A DNA stretch of 64,000 nt from contig NZ_JAFMTQ010000007.1 of the NCBI RefSeq assembly GCF_026126405.1, positions 1-64,000 of the forward strand, read 5' to 3'. The notes under the pieces are model-generated. The model did no database searches. It was not told the origin of the DNA and worked only from the letters and a program-made list of their open reading frames with translations. Shown one piece after another: positions 25,388 to 33,926 of the stretch; position 1 is the first letter of the stretch, and every line of letters starts with the position of its first letter. The stretch comes from Aureitalea sp. L0-47. GTDB lineage: Bacteria; Bacteroidota; Bacteroidia; Flavobacteriales; Flavobacteriaceae. Both the position numbers and the translations under genes were made by a program.

Positions 25388-27079
25388 TCAGGGTTTGATA
25401 TCTTTAATTTTAAGCTGAAGACTTACCCTGCCATTCCATTCATTCTCATCAACGGAATAAGCCATTTTAAAATAGTTGCCTTCGCAAGCGATGGATTCCT
25501 TGTCGCCAAGGCCAAATCCAATTCCGGTGATTGTTTTATTATCTCCTTGTTCCACCACCAAGCGCAAGTGAGACTTATCTGAACCCACGCATCGTCCGGA
25601 GCCGCTGTCCTTTATATCCGTAGCCATAAATACAGGAGTCATATTCCCTGGTCCGAAAGGCGCAAATTGTTTAAGTATTCGATACAATCGGGGTGTGATA
25701 TTCTTAATGGGAAGTTCCGAGTCAATTTGAATCTCTGGTGTTAGTAATTTCGGATCGATAGTTTCTGAAACAACCCTCTCAAATTCAGCTTTGAACTTCT
25801 CGTAATCCTCCTCCAACAAAGTAAGACCCGCCGCATACTTATGTCCGCCGAATTGCTCTATGTGTTCCGCGCATCCTTCAAGTGCATTATACACGTCGAA
25901 ACCTTTTACCGAGCGTGCTGATGCAGCCAGTTTATCACCACTTTTAGTAAAAACAAGGGTAGGCCTGTAGTAGGTTTCCGTGAGTCTGGACGCCACAATT
26001 CCTATAACTCCTTTGTGCCACTTCTCATTGTATACCACAGTGGTCTTCCTGTCTTCTTCTGCTTGTTCAAGAATCTGTTTAAGCGCTTCTTCAGTGATCT
26101 GTTTGTCCGTATCTCTTCGCTCTGTATTAAAATCTTCTATCTCCGCTGCAAAGGCCACCGCCTGATCAAAATCATCTTCCACGAGCAGTGCCACCGCATG
26201 ATTTCCGTGTTTCATTCTCCCTGCTGCGTTGATGCGCGGTGCGATGATAAAGACCACGTCGGTAATGGTTAGTTGATTCTTTTTTACCTGCTGAAGAATT
26301 GCCCTAAAGCCTGTCCTGGGATTAGAATTGATCACTTTCAGGCCATAATATGCCAGTACCCTGTTCTCTCCCGTAATTGGTACGATATCAGCACCGATGG
26401 CGGTAACAACGAGGTCTAAATACAGAAGCAGATCGTCTATGGTCTGTCCTCTTCCTGCCGCCAAAGCCTGCACTAGTTTAAAGCCAACACCACAACCGCA
26501 AAGTTCCTTGTACGGATAGATACAATCCTCTCGTTTTGGGTCCAGGACAGCCACCGCATCGGGTAATTCACTGCCCGGTCGGTGGTGATCGCAAATAATA
26601 AAATCGATGCCTTTTTCTGTTGCATAAGCCACCTTGTCTATAGCTTTAATTCCACAGTCCAGGGCGATAATCAATGAAATGTCGTTGTCTTCTGCAAAGT
26701 CGATTCCCTGATAGGATATACCATATCCTTCTTCATAGCGATCTGGAATATAAGTGCAGATATTCGGGTAAAAGGTTTTCAGGTAAGAGGAAAGCAGGGA
26801 AACACTGGTAGTACCGTCCACATCGTAATCACCGTAGATCAAAATGTTCTCTTCGGAAGTGATTGCACGTTCAATACGTGCTACAGCCTTGTCCATATCC
26901 TTCATCAGGAAGGGATCGTGCAGTTGTGTGAGCTCCGGACGGAAGAATGCTTTTGCCTCTTCGTAGGTTTCTATCCCTCGCTGTACCAATAGCATTGCAA
27001 TTATAGGTTCAACCTGCAGCGCCTGGCTCAGTTTAGCAACTTTTTCGGGTTGTGGTTTTGGTTTGAGTGTCCAACGCAT
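25388..27079 (-). CDS. recJ: Single-stranded-DNA-specific exonuclease RecJ
   Basis: 563 residues from the ATG reading MRWTLKPKP; a TTG eight codons upstream is in frame but gives no family-like sequence. DHH phosphoesterase motifs: GDYDVDGTTS (83-92), ALDCGIKA, ICDHHRPG (162-169, Asp164-His165-His166) and GCGVGFKL, then the DHHA1 domain with QFGGHKYAAG. The C-terminal OB-type region follows. A 5'-3' exonuclease acting in RecFOR recombination, mismatch and base-excision repair. It may work with the AddAB-like pair in the same window. Confidence 0.94.
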   Translation of the reverse strand: MRWTLKPKPQPEKVAKLSQALQVEPIIAMLLVQRGIETYEEAKAFFRPELTQLHDPFLMKDMDKAVARIERAITSEENILIYGDYDVDGTTSVSLLSSYLKTFYPNICTYIPDRYEEGYGISYQGIDFAEDNDISLIIALDCGIKAIDKVAYATEKGIDFIICDHHRPGSELPDAVAVLDPKREDCIYPYKELCGCGVGFKLVQALAAGRGQTIDDLLLYLDLVVTAIGADIVPITGENRVLAYYGLKVINSNPRTGFRAILQQVKKNQLTITDVVFIIAPRINAAGRMKHGNHAVALLVEDDFDQAVAFAAEIEDFNTERRDTDKQITEEALKQILEQAEEDRKTTVVYNEKWHKGVIGIVASRLTETYYRPTLVFTKSGDKLAASARSVKGFDVYNALEGCAEHIEQFGGHKYAAGLTLLEEDYEKFKAEFERVVSETIDPKLLTPEIQIDSELPIKNITPRLYRILKQFAPFGPGNMTPVFMATDIKDSGSGRCVGSDKSHLRLVVEQGDNKTITGIGFGLGDKESIACEGNYFKMAYSVDENEWNGRVSLQLKIKDIKP

Positions 27080-27262
27080 AGTAGTAAAAGTTCCAAACAA
27101 CAATATATCAAATTACAAACGGCTGCTTTATTTAGCCGGTAAGAATTCAAACCATAATTATTCGGACATCTGTTTAAAGGGAAGCTGAACGGCTTTGGTA
27201 AAAGTACAAATTAACTTTTAATGAAACTCATTTGACAATTGGATTATGCCTGCTTGTTTTCG

Positions 27263-27270
27263 TATTTTCG
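27263..27270 (+). promoter_or_regulatory. -7-like element of the AhpD-family gene
   Basis: TATTTTCG (one mismatch) with a TTG about 21 nt upstream (27239-27241), 20 nt before the ATG at 27291. Confidence 0.45.
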
Positions 27271-27290
27271 GGAATTAAATCAATTCACTC

Positions 27291-27881
27291 ATGCCACTTG
27301 TAACTCCTTTATCTCCCGATCACGATCCTGAAACCAAAGAACTTGCGGAATTCTTCAACGAAACCCTGGGTTTTTGCCCGAACAGCGTGCTCACTATGCA
27401 GCGCAGACCGGCCATAAGTAAAGCGTTTATCAACCTCAATAAAGCGGTGATGGCCAATGAGGGTAGGGTTACTTCGGCATTGAAAAGAATGATCGCCTGG
27501 GTGAGTAGTAATTCTACGGGCTGCCGCTACTGCCAGGCCCATGCTATTCGAGCTGCAGAACGTTACGGAGCGGAGCAGGAGCAACTGGATAATATCTGGG
27601 AATACCGAACCCATCCGGCGTTTTCAGAAGCTGAGAGAGCCGCGTTGGACTTCTCACTGGCGGCTTCGTTGGTGCCGAACGCCGTGAATGAAGAAATAAA
27701 AACCCGCCTGTACGAGCACTGGGACGAAGGTGAAATAGTAGAAATGCTGGGGGTGATCTCCTTGTTCGGCTACCTCAACCGCTGGAACGACTCCATGGGA
27801 ACGTCCATCGAAGATGGTGCTGTGGAAAGCGGAGAACAGTACTTAGGGAAACACGGCTGGAACAGAGGCAAGCATCAATAG
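27291..27881 (+). CDS. Carboxymuconolactone decarboxylase / AhpD-like peroxidase-family protein
   Basis: 196 residues. All-helical CMD fold with the redox pair Cys78-x2-Cys81 and His84 (CRYCQAH), the AhpD-like active site that reduces peroxides or adapts thiols. HWDEGEIVEMLGVISLFGYLNRWND in outline matches the C-terminal helix set. Length is that of the double-helix-bundle members. Cytoplasmic; substrate unknown. Convergent with the uracil-DNA glycosylase gene, sharing a palindromic terminator. Confidence 0.82.
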   Translation: MPLVTPLSPDHDPETKELAEFFNETLGFCPNSVLTMQRRPAISKAFINLNKAVMANEGRVTSALKRMIAWVSSNSTGCRYCQAHAIRAAERYGAEQEQLDNIWEYRTHPAFSEAERAALDFSLAASLVPNAVNEEIKTRLYEHWDEGEIVEMLGVISLFGYLNRWNDSMGTSIEDGAVESGEQYLGKHGWNRGKHQ

Positions 27882-27882
27882 T

Positions 27883-27916
27883 ATCTTAGAATATCGGGAG
27901 TTTAGAATTCTAAGAT
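27883..27916. terminator. Shared palindromic terminator
   Basis: Perfect 10-bp inverted repeat ATCTTAGAAT / ATTCTAAGAT (27883-27892, 27907-27916) with a 14-nt loop, between the convergent AhpD-like and UDG genes. The right arm lies inside the last codons of the UDG gene. Confidence 0.5.
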
Positions 27917-28474
27917 TTTCTGAATTTTTTCCTGAAGTTTCGGAACGACTTCCTTTTCAAACCAAGGGTTTCTCGAGCGCCAGAAACGATTTACCGGAGA
28001 GGGATGTGGCATCGGCCAGAATTCCGGGAGATATTCTGAATAATTTCTCACTTTTTCTGTCAGATTTCTTGAGTCCTTCCGAAGAAAATATTCCTGGGCA
28101 TATGTCCCCACTAGCAATATCAACTCCACCTTGCTAAATGACTTAAATATCTTGTCGTGCCATGCTTCCGCACATTCCTTCCTGGGTGGGAGATCTCCCG
28201 TCTTTCCTTTGCCGGGATAACAAAAGCCCATTGGCACTATCCCGAATCTTTCAACGTCATAAAACAACTGACTCGACACATTCAGCCATTCTCTTAATTT
28301 TTTGCCACTCTGGTCGTCCCAGGGTACACCGCTTTCATGAACCTTCGTTCCGGGAGCCTGGCCCACAATAATGATCTTAGAATTCTCGGATGCTTCAATC
28401 ACAGGCCGAGGTCCTAAGGGCAGGTGTTCGGAACAAATGGTGCAACTTCGTATCTCTGTGAGTAGCTGTTTCAT
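27902..28474 (-). CDS. Uracil-DNA glycosylase family protein
   Basis: 190 residues. Motif 1 is GQAPGTKVHESGVPW (38-52) and motif 3 PHPSPVNRFW near residue 155. An N-terminal CTIC pair (Cys11, Cys14) recalls the iron-sulfur UDGs, but the second cysteine pair is absent. Removes uracil (or a related damaged base) from DNA; exact specificity is not fixed by the motifs. Its ATG overlaps the rsmI stop by 4 nt, so the two are translated as an operon. Confidence 0.85.
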   Translation of the reverse strand: MKQLLTEIRSCTICSEHLPLGPRPVIEASENSKIIIVGQAPGTKVHESGVPWDDQSGKKLREWLNVSSQLFYDVERFGIVPMGFCYPGKGKTGDLPPRKECAEAWHDKIFKSFSKVELILLVGTYAQEYFLRKDSRNLTEKVRNYSEYLPEFWPMPHPSPVNRFWRSRNPWFEKEVVPKLQEKIQKILEF

Positions 28475-29142
28475 TTTTTACCCGCTACAACCAAAACAAT
28501 TTCTCCTTTTGGCGGGTGCGCACTAAAATGATCTGCCAGTTCAGCCAGTGTACCCCGAATTGTTTCTTCGTGCAGCTTGGTGAGTTCCCGTGAAACCGAA
28601 GCAGCTCGGTCTGCTCCAAATACTTCCTGAAATTGTGCAAGTGTCTTTGGTAATTTGTGTGGTGACTCGTAAAAAACCATGGTTCGGGATTCTGCGGCAA
28701 GTGAATTCAGCCTGGTTTGGCGCCCCTTCTTAACCGGCAGAAATCCTTCGAATAGAAACCTGTCATTCGGGAGTCCGCTATTTACTAAAGCAGGTACAAA
28801 AGCCGTTGCGCCTGGCAGGCAGTCAACTTCTATACCTTGCTCAACACAGGCACGGGTTAGCAAAAACCCAGGGTCGCTGATTGCGGGAGTTCCTGCGTCG
28901 CTAATTAAAGCAATGGTTTCTCCGGCTTTCAATCGGGAAACAATTCCATCCACCGTTTTATGCTCGTTGTGCATATGGTGTGACTGCATGGGTGTAGAGA
29001 TATCGTAATGCTTCAGAAGTTTACCACTGGTACGGGTATCTTCAGCAAGAATAAGGTCTACGTCATTCAGGACCTCAACGGCCCTAAAGGTCATGTCCTT
29101 CAAATTTCCAATAGGAGTGGGAACCAGGTAGAGCTTTCCCAT
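28471..29142 (-). CDS. rsmI: 16S rRNA (cytidine(1402)-2'-O)-methyltransferase RsmI
   Basis: 223 residues. SAM-dependent tetrapyrrole-methylase fold: TPIGNLKDMTFRA (9-21), AEDTRTSGKLLKHY, ISDAGTPAISDPG and FEGFLPVKKGRQ. Methylates the ribose of C1402 in the ribosomal P site. Shorter than the ~285-residue E. coli enzyme because the C-terminal extension is missing, as usual in Bacteroidota. Lies between a hypothetical gene and the UDG gene, all on the minus strand. Confidence 0.93.
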   Translation of the reverse strand: MGKLYLVPTPIGNLKDMTFRAVEVLNDVDLILAEDTRTSGKLLKHYDISTPMQSHHMHNEHKTVDGIVSRLKAGETIALISDAGTPAISDPGFLLTRACVEQGIEVDCLPGATAFVPALVNSGLPNDRFLFEGFLPVKKGRQTRLNSLAAESRTMVFYESPHKLPKTLAQFQEVFGADRAASVSRELTKLHEETIRGTLAELADHFSAHPPKGEIVLVVAGKK

Positions 29143-29151
29143 AATCCGGAT

Positions 29152-29883
29152 TTAGCTGAACCGTTTTTCAACAAGCGCCAGGAAACGTTCGGCGTACTCA
29201 TCTTTGTTCAACCAGAAATTGTAATCTGGCTTCACTTGTTCCGCAATAAATGTGTGCGCTTCTTCCACTGATTGTATGGTGTTAATTTGCGACAACACCC
29301 GGGCATAGTCGTCGGCACTTCCATTGAACAAATGCTTTATAAATGCCAGCCTGTCGTTCAAACCAATATTTAAACCGTTATTCAGGCTTTCATTGATCGA
29401 TTTAGGCTTACTCGACGTAGAATTTCCAAGAGTTTCTGTCTTAGTAGCCGTTTGAGAATTTTCCGGTTCCTTGCGCTCAAATACAGGGGTTTCCTGGTAA
29501 TGAGACGCGAACTCCTCCAGGTCGTTCTTAACGTATGACTTTTTTGGCAGGACCTGTTCGAGCAGATCATCCACCTGCCGACTTTCTTCGGGCATTTGGG
29601 CAACGATATCTTTTATCTTTTCAATTGCCGGTTCCACCAGTTCATCTTCGTGTTCCGGTCTGGGCAATGGTTCAGGTTCTACGAACCAATTTTGTTCTCG
29701 GAACGATTTTGAGTCGAAAGATTGATCTCCTCCCTCGAGTTGTCCTTGTAAATATTCAAGAACGGTAAGCTTTTCGTATATCAAACGGATCGCTTGTTTC
29801 GCTTTAAGCACGTTGAAATCGGCGCCATTCTGTCCCAGCTCCGCAGCTAAATCTGCTATTTCTTTCTGAAGTTTCTTCTTCAT
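29152..29883 (-). CDS. Conserved hypothetical protein of flavobacteria
   Basis: 243 residues, no signal peptide or membrane helix. Residues 1-50 form a predicted coiled-coil helix pair (KKKLQKEIADLAAEL, AKQAIRLIYEKLTVLEYL). Residues ~65-160 are acidic, proline-rich and probably disordered. Residues ~165-243 look folded and helical (NDRLAFIKHLFNGSADDY, EEAHTFIAEQV, DEYAERFLALVEKRF). I do not recognise a named domain. It sits directly upstream of rsmI on the same strand, divergent from tdk, and similar genes occur at this place in related genomes as far as I recall. Function unknown. Confidence 0.75.
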   Translation of the reverse strand: MKKKLQKEIADLAAELGQNGADFNVLKAKQAIRLIYEKLTVLEYLQGQLEGGDQSFDSKSFREQNWFVEPEPLPRPEHEDELVEPAIEKIKDIVAQMPEESRQVDDLLEQVLPKKSYVKNDLEEFASHYQETPVFERKEPENSQTATKTETLGNSTSSKPKSINESLNNGLNIGLNDRLAFIKHLFNGSADDYARVLSQINTIQSVEEAHTFIAEQVKPDYNFWLNKDEYAERFLALVEKRFS

Positions 29884-29985
29884 AACTTTTTATAATGAAA
29901 CGTTCTTCGCTGACTTTAGTTTTGTTAAATTTACGCAACCTATATGTAAACGTCAAGGAATTCCTTTTTATTCTAAGTTAACCTT

Positions 29986-30624
29986 ATGTTTCTAGAAAAC
30001 ACAGTAAATCAGAAAGAACAATTCGGCTGGATCGAAGTGATCTGCGGTTCTATGTTTTCAGGAAAAACAGAGGAACTAATCCGTCGATTGAAGAGGGCCA
30101 AATTCGCACGTCAGAAAGTAGAGATATTTAAACCCACTGTAGACCAGCGGTATGATGAGGATAAAGTGATCTCTCACGATAGTAATGAAATTAGATCCAC
30201 ACCGGTCCCGGCTGCAGCGAATATACCGATCCTGGCCGATGGATGTGATGTGGTAGGTATTGATGAAGCCCAGTTCTTCGATGATGAGATCGTGAAAGTG
30301 TGTAACGATCTTGCAAACAACGGGGTAAGAGTGATCGTCGCAGGCTTGGATATGGATTTTAAGGGAAATCCGTTCGGTCCTATGCCCAACCTGATGGCTA
30401 CAGCAGAATACGTCACCAAAGTACATGCAGTATGTCCCAGAACGGGAAACCTGGCTCATTACAGCTTCCGTAAATCGCAGAGTGACGAATTGGTATTACT
30501 CGGTGAAACGGAAGAATACGAACCGCTAAGCCGCGCAGCCTATTACAAGGCTATATTGCGAGATAAGGTAAAGAAAATGGATGTGAAGGACCCCATTCAA
30601 CTCCCATCGAAAAAGCAAGCATAG
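29986..30624 (+). CDS. tdk: Thymidine kinase (type II)
   Basis: 212 residues. P-loop [10 protein letters not shown] (21-30), Walker [11 protein letters not shown], and the lasso region. Phosphorylates thymidine in salvage. The C-terminal zinc site that normally has four cysteines is nearly lost: the first pair reads CPRT and the second reads SRAA, so only one cysteine is left and zinc binding is unlikely. The alanine racemase gene starts 3 nt after the stop, so the two are probably co-transcribed. Confidence 0.93.
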   Translation: MFLENTVNQKEQFGWIEVICGSMFSGKTEELIRRLKRAKFARQKVEIFKPTVDQRYDEDKVISHDSNEIRSTPVPAAANIPILADGCDVVGIDEAQFFDDEIVKVCNDLANNGVRVIVAGLDMDFKGNPFGPMPNLMATAEYVTKVHAVCPRTGNLAHYSFRKSQSDELVLLGETEEYEPLSRAAYYKAILRDKVKKMDVKDPIQLPSKKQA

Positions 30625-30627
30625 CCT

Positions 30628-31737
30628 ATGCCCGAAATCTCTGAAACCACGCTCGAAATAGATCTGAATGCGCTGGATCACAATTACAAGCAAATAACTT
30701 CAGGCTTAAAAAAAGGAACCAGGGTCTTGGGTGTTGTAAAAGCCGGTGGATACGGAAGCGATGCCGTGGAGATCGCCAGAGAATTGGAATCCCTGGGAGT
30801 GGACTACCTCGCGGTAGCCTATGTAGCCGAAGGAACAGAACTTCGGGGTGCCGGCATAAAAACTCCCATTCTGGTGCTGCATCCTCAGCCCGGGAATTTC
30901 GGAGCGCTCATCGAACAATGCCTTGAGCCGGCTCTGTACAGTCAGAGAATTTTAAAAGCCTTTATAGCTAAGGCCGAAGAAAAAGAACAAAAAGAGTATC
31001 CCGTTCACCTTAAATTCAATACAGGACTCAACCGATTAGGCTTTAGGGAAAACGATACCGAATGGATCATGGGTCAGTTGGCGAATACTTCCTCGATCAG
31101 GATCAAATCGCTTTTCTCTCATCTTGCTGCCAGTGATGATCCGAATGAAAAAGAGTTTACCCTGGAGCAGATCAACACTTTCAAATCCATTTCGGAAGAT
31201 TTGAGTGATCGCCTTGGTTATATGCCAATACTGCACCAGAGTAATACCTCGGCCATCTTGAATTATCCCGAAGCGGAGTTCGATATGGTAAGGACGGGTA
31301 TTGGACTCTATGGTTATAGCAATGAAAAGCAATACGACAGCAAATTGAAGCCTGTTCATACCCTCAAATCGGTCATTTCACAGATCCATAGGATCGAACC
31401 CGGTGAGACCGTGGGTTACAACAGGGGGTATATGGCAACCGGCAATGAGGTTACCGCCACTATACCAATTGGTCATGCAGACGGCATACCACGTGCCCTT
31501 GGCAAAGGGAAAGGGCATGTGCTGATTAATGGAGCAAAGGCTCCTATTGCAGGTAATGTATGTATGGATATGCTTATGGTAAATATAACCGGGATAGATT
31601 GCAAAGAAGGTGATGAAGTAGTGATCTATGGAAGCGTACAGCGAGCCTCCGAACTAGCAAAAAGTGCAAATACCATATCATACGAACTCTTGACGGCATT
31701 GTCCCATCGGATAAAACGGGTTGTTTGCCGAAAATAG
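30628..31737 (+). CDS. alr: Alanine racemase
   Basis: 369 residues. Fold-III PLP enzyme making D-alanine for peptidoglycan. PLP lysine Lys38 in VVKAGGYG (usual form VVKANAYG), MVRTGIGLYG, the catalytic tyrosine region VGYNRGY and IPIGHADG, then NVCMDMLMV. Three bases downstream of tdk and probably in its operon; the mscL gene follows with its own promoter-like element. Confidence 0.93.
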   Translation: MPEISETTLEIDLNALDHNYKQITSGLKKGTRVLGVVKAGGYGSDAVEIARELESLGVDYLAVAYVAEGTELRGAGIKTPILVLHPQPGNFGALIEQCLEPALYSQRILKAFIAKAEEKEQKEYPVHLKFNTGLNRLGFRENDTEWIMGQLANTSSIRIKSLFSHLAASDDPNEKEFTLEQINTFKSISEDLSDRLGYMPILHQSNTSAILNYPEAEFDMVRTGIGLYGYSNEKQYDSKLKPVHTLKSVISQIHRIEPGETVGYNRGYMATGNEVTATIPIGHADGIPRALGKGKGHVLINGAKAPIAGNVCMDMLMVNITGIDCKEGDEVVIYGSVQRASELAKSANTISYELLTALSHRIKRVVCRK

Positions 31738-31817
31738 ATAGTAAATCTCTCATTTTTAAAGGTTCAAATCGCTTTTTGTTTAACTTTACCCCGTTAACTT
31801 TAATTAAACCTATCAAT

Positions 31818-32225
31818 ATGTTAAAAGAATTTAAAAACTTTATAATGACAGGCAATGTGATCGATCTCGCAGTTGCCGTTATCCTTGCCGGAGCCGTTGG
31901 GCTAGTTGTGAACGGATTTGTTTCCGACGTTATGATGCCTATTATTGGACACTTCGCAGGCGGAATGGATTTTGCAGACTTGAAGTATATCCTTACAGAA
32001 GCAAGTGTTGATGCAGATGGTAATGAAGTTGCAGAAAACGCAATTATGTGGGGTAAATGGGTGAACACCATTATCAATCTTGTAATTGTAGGATTTGTTC
32101 TTTTCATGATCGTGAAGGCCTACAACAAAACAAAGAAGAAACAAGCAGAAGAAGCTCCAGCACCACCTCCGGGACCAACCCAGGAAGAGTTGCTTTCTGA
32201 AATTAGAGACCTTCTGAAAAAATAA
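31818..32225 (+). CDS. mscL: Large-conductance mechanosensitive channel MscL
   Basis: 135 residues from the ATG reading MLKEFKNFIM; the longer in-frame extension back to 31725 overlaps alr and does not look like MscL. TM1 holds the pore-lining GNVIDLAVAVILAGAVGLVV core, followed by the periplasmic loop and TM2 (about 75-98), then a C-terminal helix ending EEELLSEIRDLLKK-like. Opens on membrane tension to release solutes in osmotic down-shock. A TAACTTTA element (about 31795-31802) lies 15 nt upstream. Confidence 0.94.
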   Translation: MLKEFKNFIMTGNVIDLAVAVILAGAVGLVVNGFVSDVMMPIIGHFAGGMDFADLKYILTEASVDADGNEVAENAIMWGKWVNTIINLVIVGFVLFMIVKAYNKTKKKQAEEAPAPPPGPTQEELLSEIRDLLKK

Positions 32226-32263
32226 GAACGTCCGTAGCCGCTACGCTACTCATTTAAACCATT

Positions 32264-32301
32264 AACCCCTCCTTTGCGTTAAGCTTTGGAGGGTTTTTTT
32301 A
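32264..32301 (+). terminator. Terminator of mscL
   Basis: CCCTCC / GGAGGG stem with a 15-nt loop containing a small GC pair, followed by TTTTTTT. Lies 40 nt after the mscL stop. Confidence 0.8.
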
Positions 32302-32335
32302 TTGTTTTATTCTGAAAAAATAAAATAGTATCACT

Positions 32336-32343
32336 TACTTTTG
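32336..32343 (+). promoter_or_regulatory. -7 promoter element of asd
   Basis: TACTTTTG, exact consensus, ending 17 nt before the asd ATG. Confidence 0.6.
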
Positions 32344-32360
32344 ATATCAAATATGAACCT

Positions 32361-33371
32361 ATGAAAGTCGCTGTTGTAGGTGCCACTGGAATGGTTGGCA
32401 CAGTTATGCTAAAAGTCCTGGAAGAACGAAATTTTCCAATTTCTGAACTCCTACCCGTAGCCTCTGCTCGATCGGTTGGAAAACAAATGGAGTTTAAGGG
32501 ATCTTCGCATACCATCATCGGTTTGCAGGATGCTGTAGATCAGGAGCCGGACATTGCGATCTTCTCGGCCGGGGGGAGTACATCCTTGGAATGGGCGCCT
32601 GCCTTCGCGGAGAAAGGCACAACAGTAATCGATAACTCATCTGCCTGGCGGATGGATCCTAGCAAAAAGCTCATCGTTCCTGAAATAAATGCCGATGTTC
32701 TTACTTCAGAAGATAAAATAATAGCAAACCCAAATTGTTCCACCATACAACTTGTAATGGCACTTGCGCCACTTCACAGGAAATACAAGATGAAAAGAGT
32801 GGTGGTCTCTACCTATCAGTCGGTTTCGGGTACCGGGGTGGCTGCAGTGAATCAATTGGAGAACGAGATAAACGGAGTGAAAGGTGAGATGGCATACCCT
32901 TATCCTATTCACAAGAATGCTTTACCTCACTGTGATGTATTTGAAACAAATGGATATACGAAAGAAGAAATGAAGCTCGCCCGTGAGCCTCAAAAAATAC
33001 TCGACGACCGAAGCTTTTCGGTAACGGCAACTGCTGTGAGAATTCCAACGGCAGGGGGGCATAGCGAATCTGTGAATGTTGAATTCTTTGATGACTTCGA
33101 TCTTTCAGAAGTAAGGAGACTACTTCATGAAACCCCTGGAGTGACAGTTCAGGATAACCCGGATACCAATACCTATCCCATGCCGATCTACGCTCATGAT
33201 AAAGACGAAGTTTTTGTGGGCCGCCTGCGAAGAGACCTTACTCAGCCCAACTCCTTAAATATGTGGATCGTTAGCGATAATCTTCGCAAAGGAGCCGCAA
33301 CAAATGCAATACAGATCGCCGAATACCTGGTTAGAAACAATTTAGTGGGAAAAGCCATCTCTCGCTCCTGA
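32361..33371 (+). CDS. asd: Aspartate-semialdehyde dehydrogenase
   Basis: 336 residues. NADP-dependent reduction of aspartyl phosphate to aspartate semialdehyde, the branch point to lysine, methionine and threonine and to diaminopimelate. GATGMVG (7-13) binds NADP; the catalytic cysteine is Cys126 in NPNCST; the catalytic-base region is PTAGGHSESV. Length is normal. Own promoter element; a DoxX gene follows 99 nt later. Confidence 0.95.
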   Translation: MKVAVVGATGMVGTVMLKVLEERNFPISELLPVASARSVGKQMEFKGSSHTIIGLQDAVDQEPDIAIFSAGGSTSLEWAPAFAEKGTTVIDNSSAWRMDPSKKLIVPEINADVLTSEDKIIANPNCSTIQLVMALAPLHRKYKMKRVVVSTYQSVSGTGVAAVNQLENEINGVKGEMAYPYPIHKNALPHCDVFETNGYTKEEMKLAREPQKILDDRSFSVTATAVRIPTAGGHSESVNVEFFDDFDLSEVRRLLHETPGVTVQDNPDTNTYPMPIYAHDKDEVFVGRLRRDLTQPNSLNMWIVSDNLRKGAATNAIQIAEYLVRNNLVGKAISRS

Positions 33372-33470
33372 GGAACAGGTTTGAGCGCTAACACATTAAT
33401 TGTATTGTCGTTATGTGTTGGATTTTAATTTTTCTGTATCTTTAAGAGAAGATAACCTAACTCCCAGCGT

Positions 33471-33845
33471 ATGAATTCGAATTTTACTACACTCCTACGT
33501 ATTATCCTTGCCCTTGTTCTCCTTGTTTTCGGACTGAACAAATTCATCGGTTTTATCCCCGCTCCCGAATTACCTGATGAAGCTGCTAGCTTTATGAACT
33601 CACTCCTTGATACCGGCTATGTGCTTTATTTCCTTGGTATTCTTGAGATTTTTATTGGTGTTCTATTGCTTCTGAAAAAATGGGTTCCATTTGCCCTTTT
33701 GGTTTTAGTCCCTATTTCAGTAAATATCCTTTTGTTCCATATTTTTCTCGACTTACCGGACATCTTACAAGCGATAGTCGTTATAGGGCTGAATACAATT
33801 CTTATCATTAGATACTGGAAGGCGTACACACCTCTGTTCAGGTAA
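33471..33845 (+). CDS. DoxX-like small membrane protein
   Basis: 124 residues with four predicted membrane helices. The first helix reads LRIILALVLLVFGLNKFIGF, as in DoxX/DoxD-type proteins of Bacteroidota; later helices have LGILEIFIGVLLLL and VNILLFHIFLD. Function unknown in this family; some DoxX relatives act in redox defence. TATCTTTA at about 33437-33444 with a TTG 16 nt upstream is a plausible promoter. Confidence 0.75.
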   Translation: MNSNFTTLLRIILALVLLVFGLNKFIGFIPAPELPDEAASFMNSLLDTGYVLYFLGILEIFIGVLLLLKKWVPFALLVLVPISVNILLFHIFLDLPDILQAIVVIGLNTILIIRYWKAYTPLFR

Positions 33846-33926
33846 AATGAAAATTGTAAATCCAACTCGTTTCTGGTTTTAAGGCACCTCTCTTTTTAGT
33901 ACCTTTAGGGTCTAATTTATTCCATT

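Noticed and set aside
31574-32107. 177-codon minus-strand frame over alr and mscL
   Set aside because: Lies antisense to two well-recognised genes; low-complexity Ser/Thr/Ile composition.
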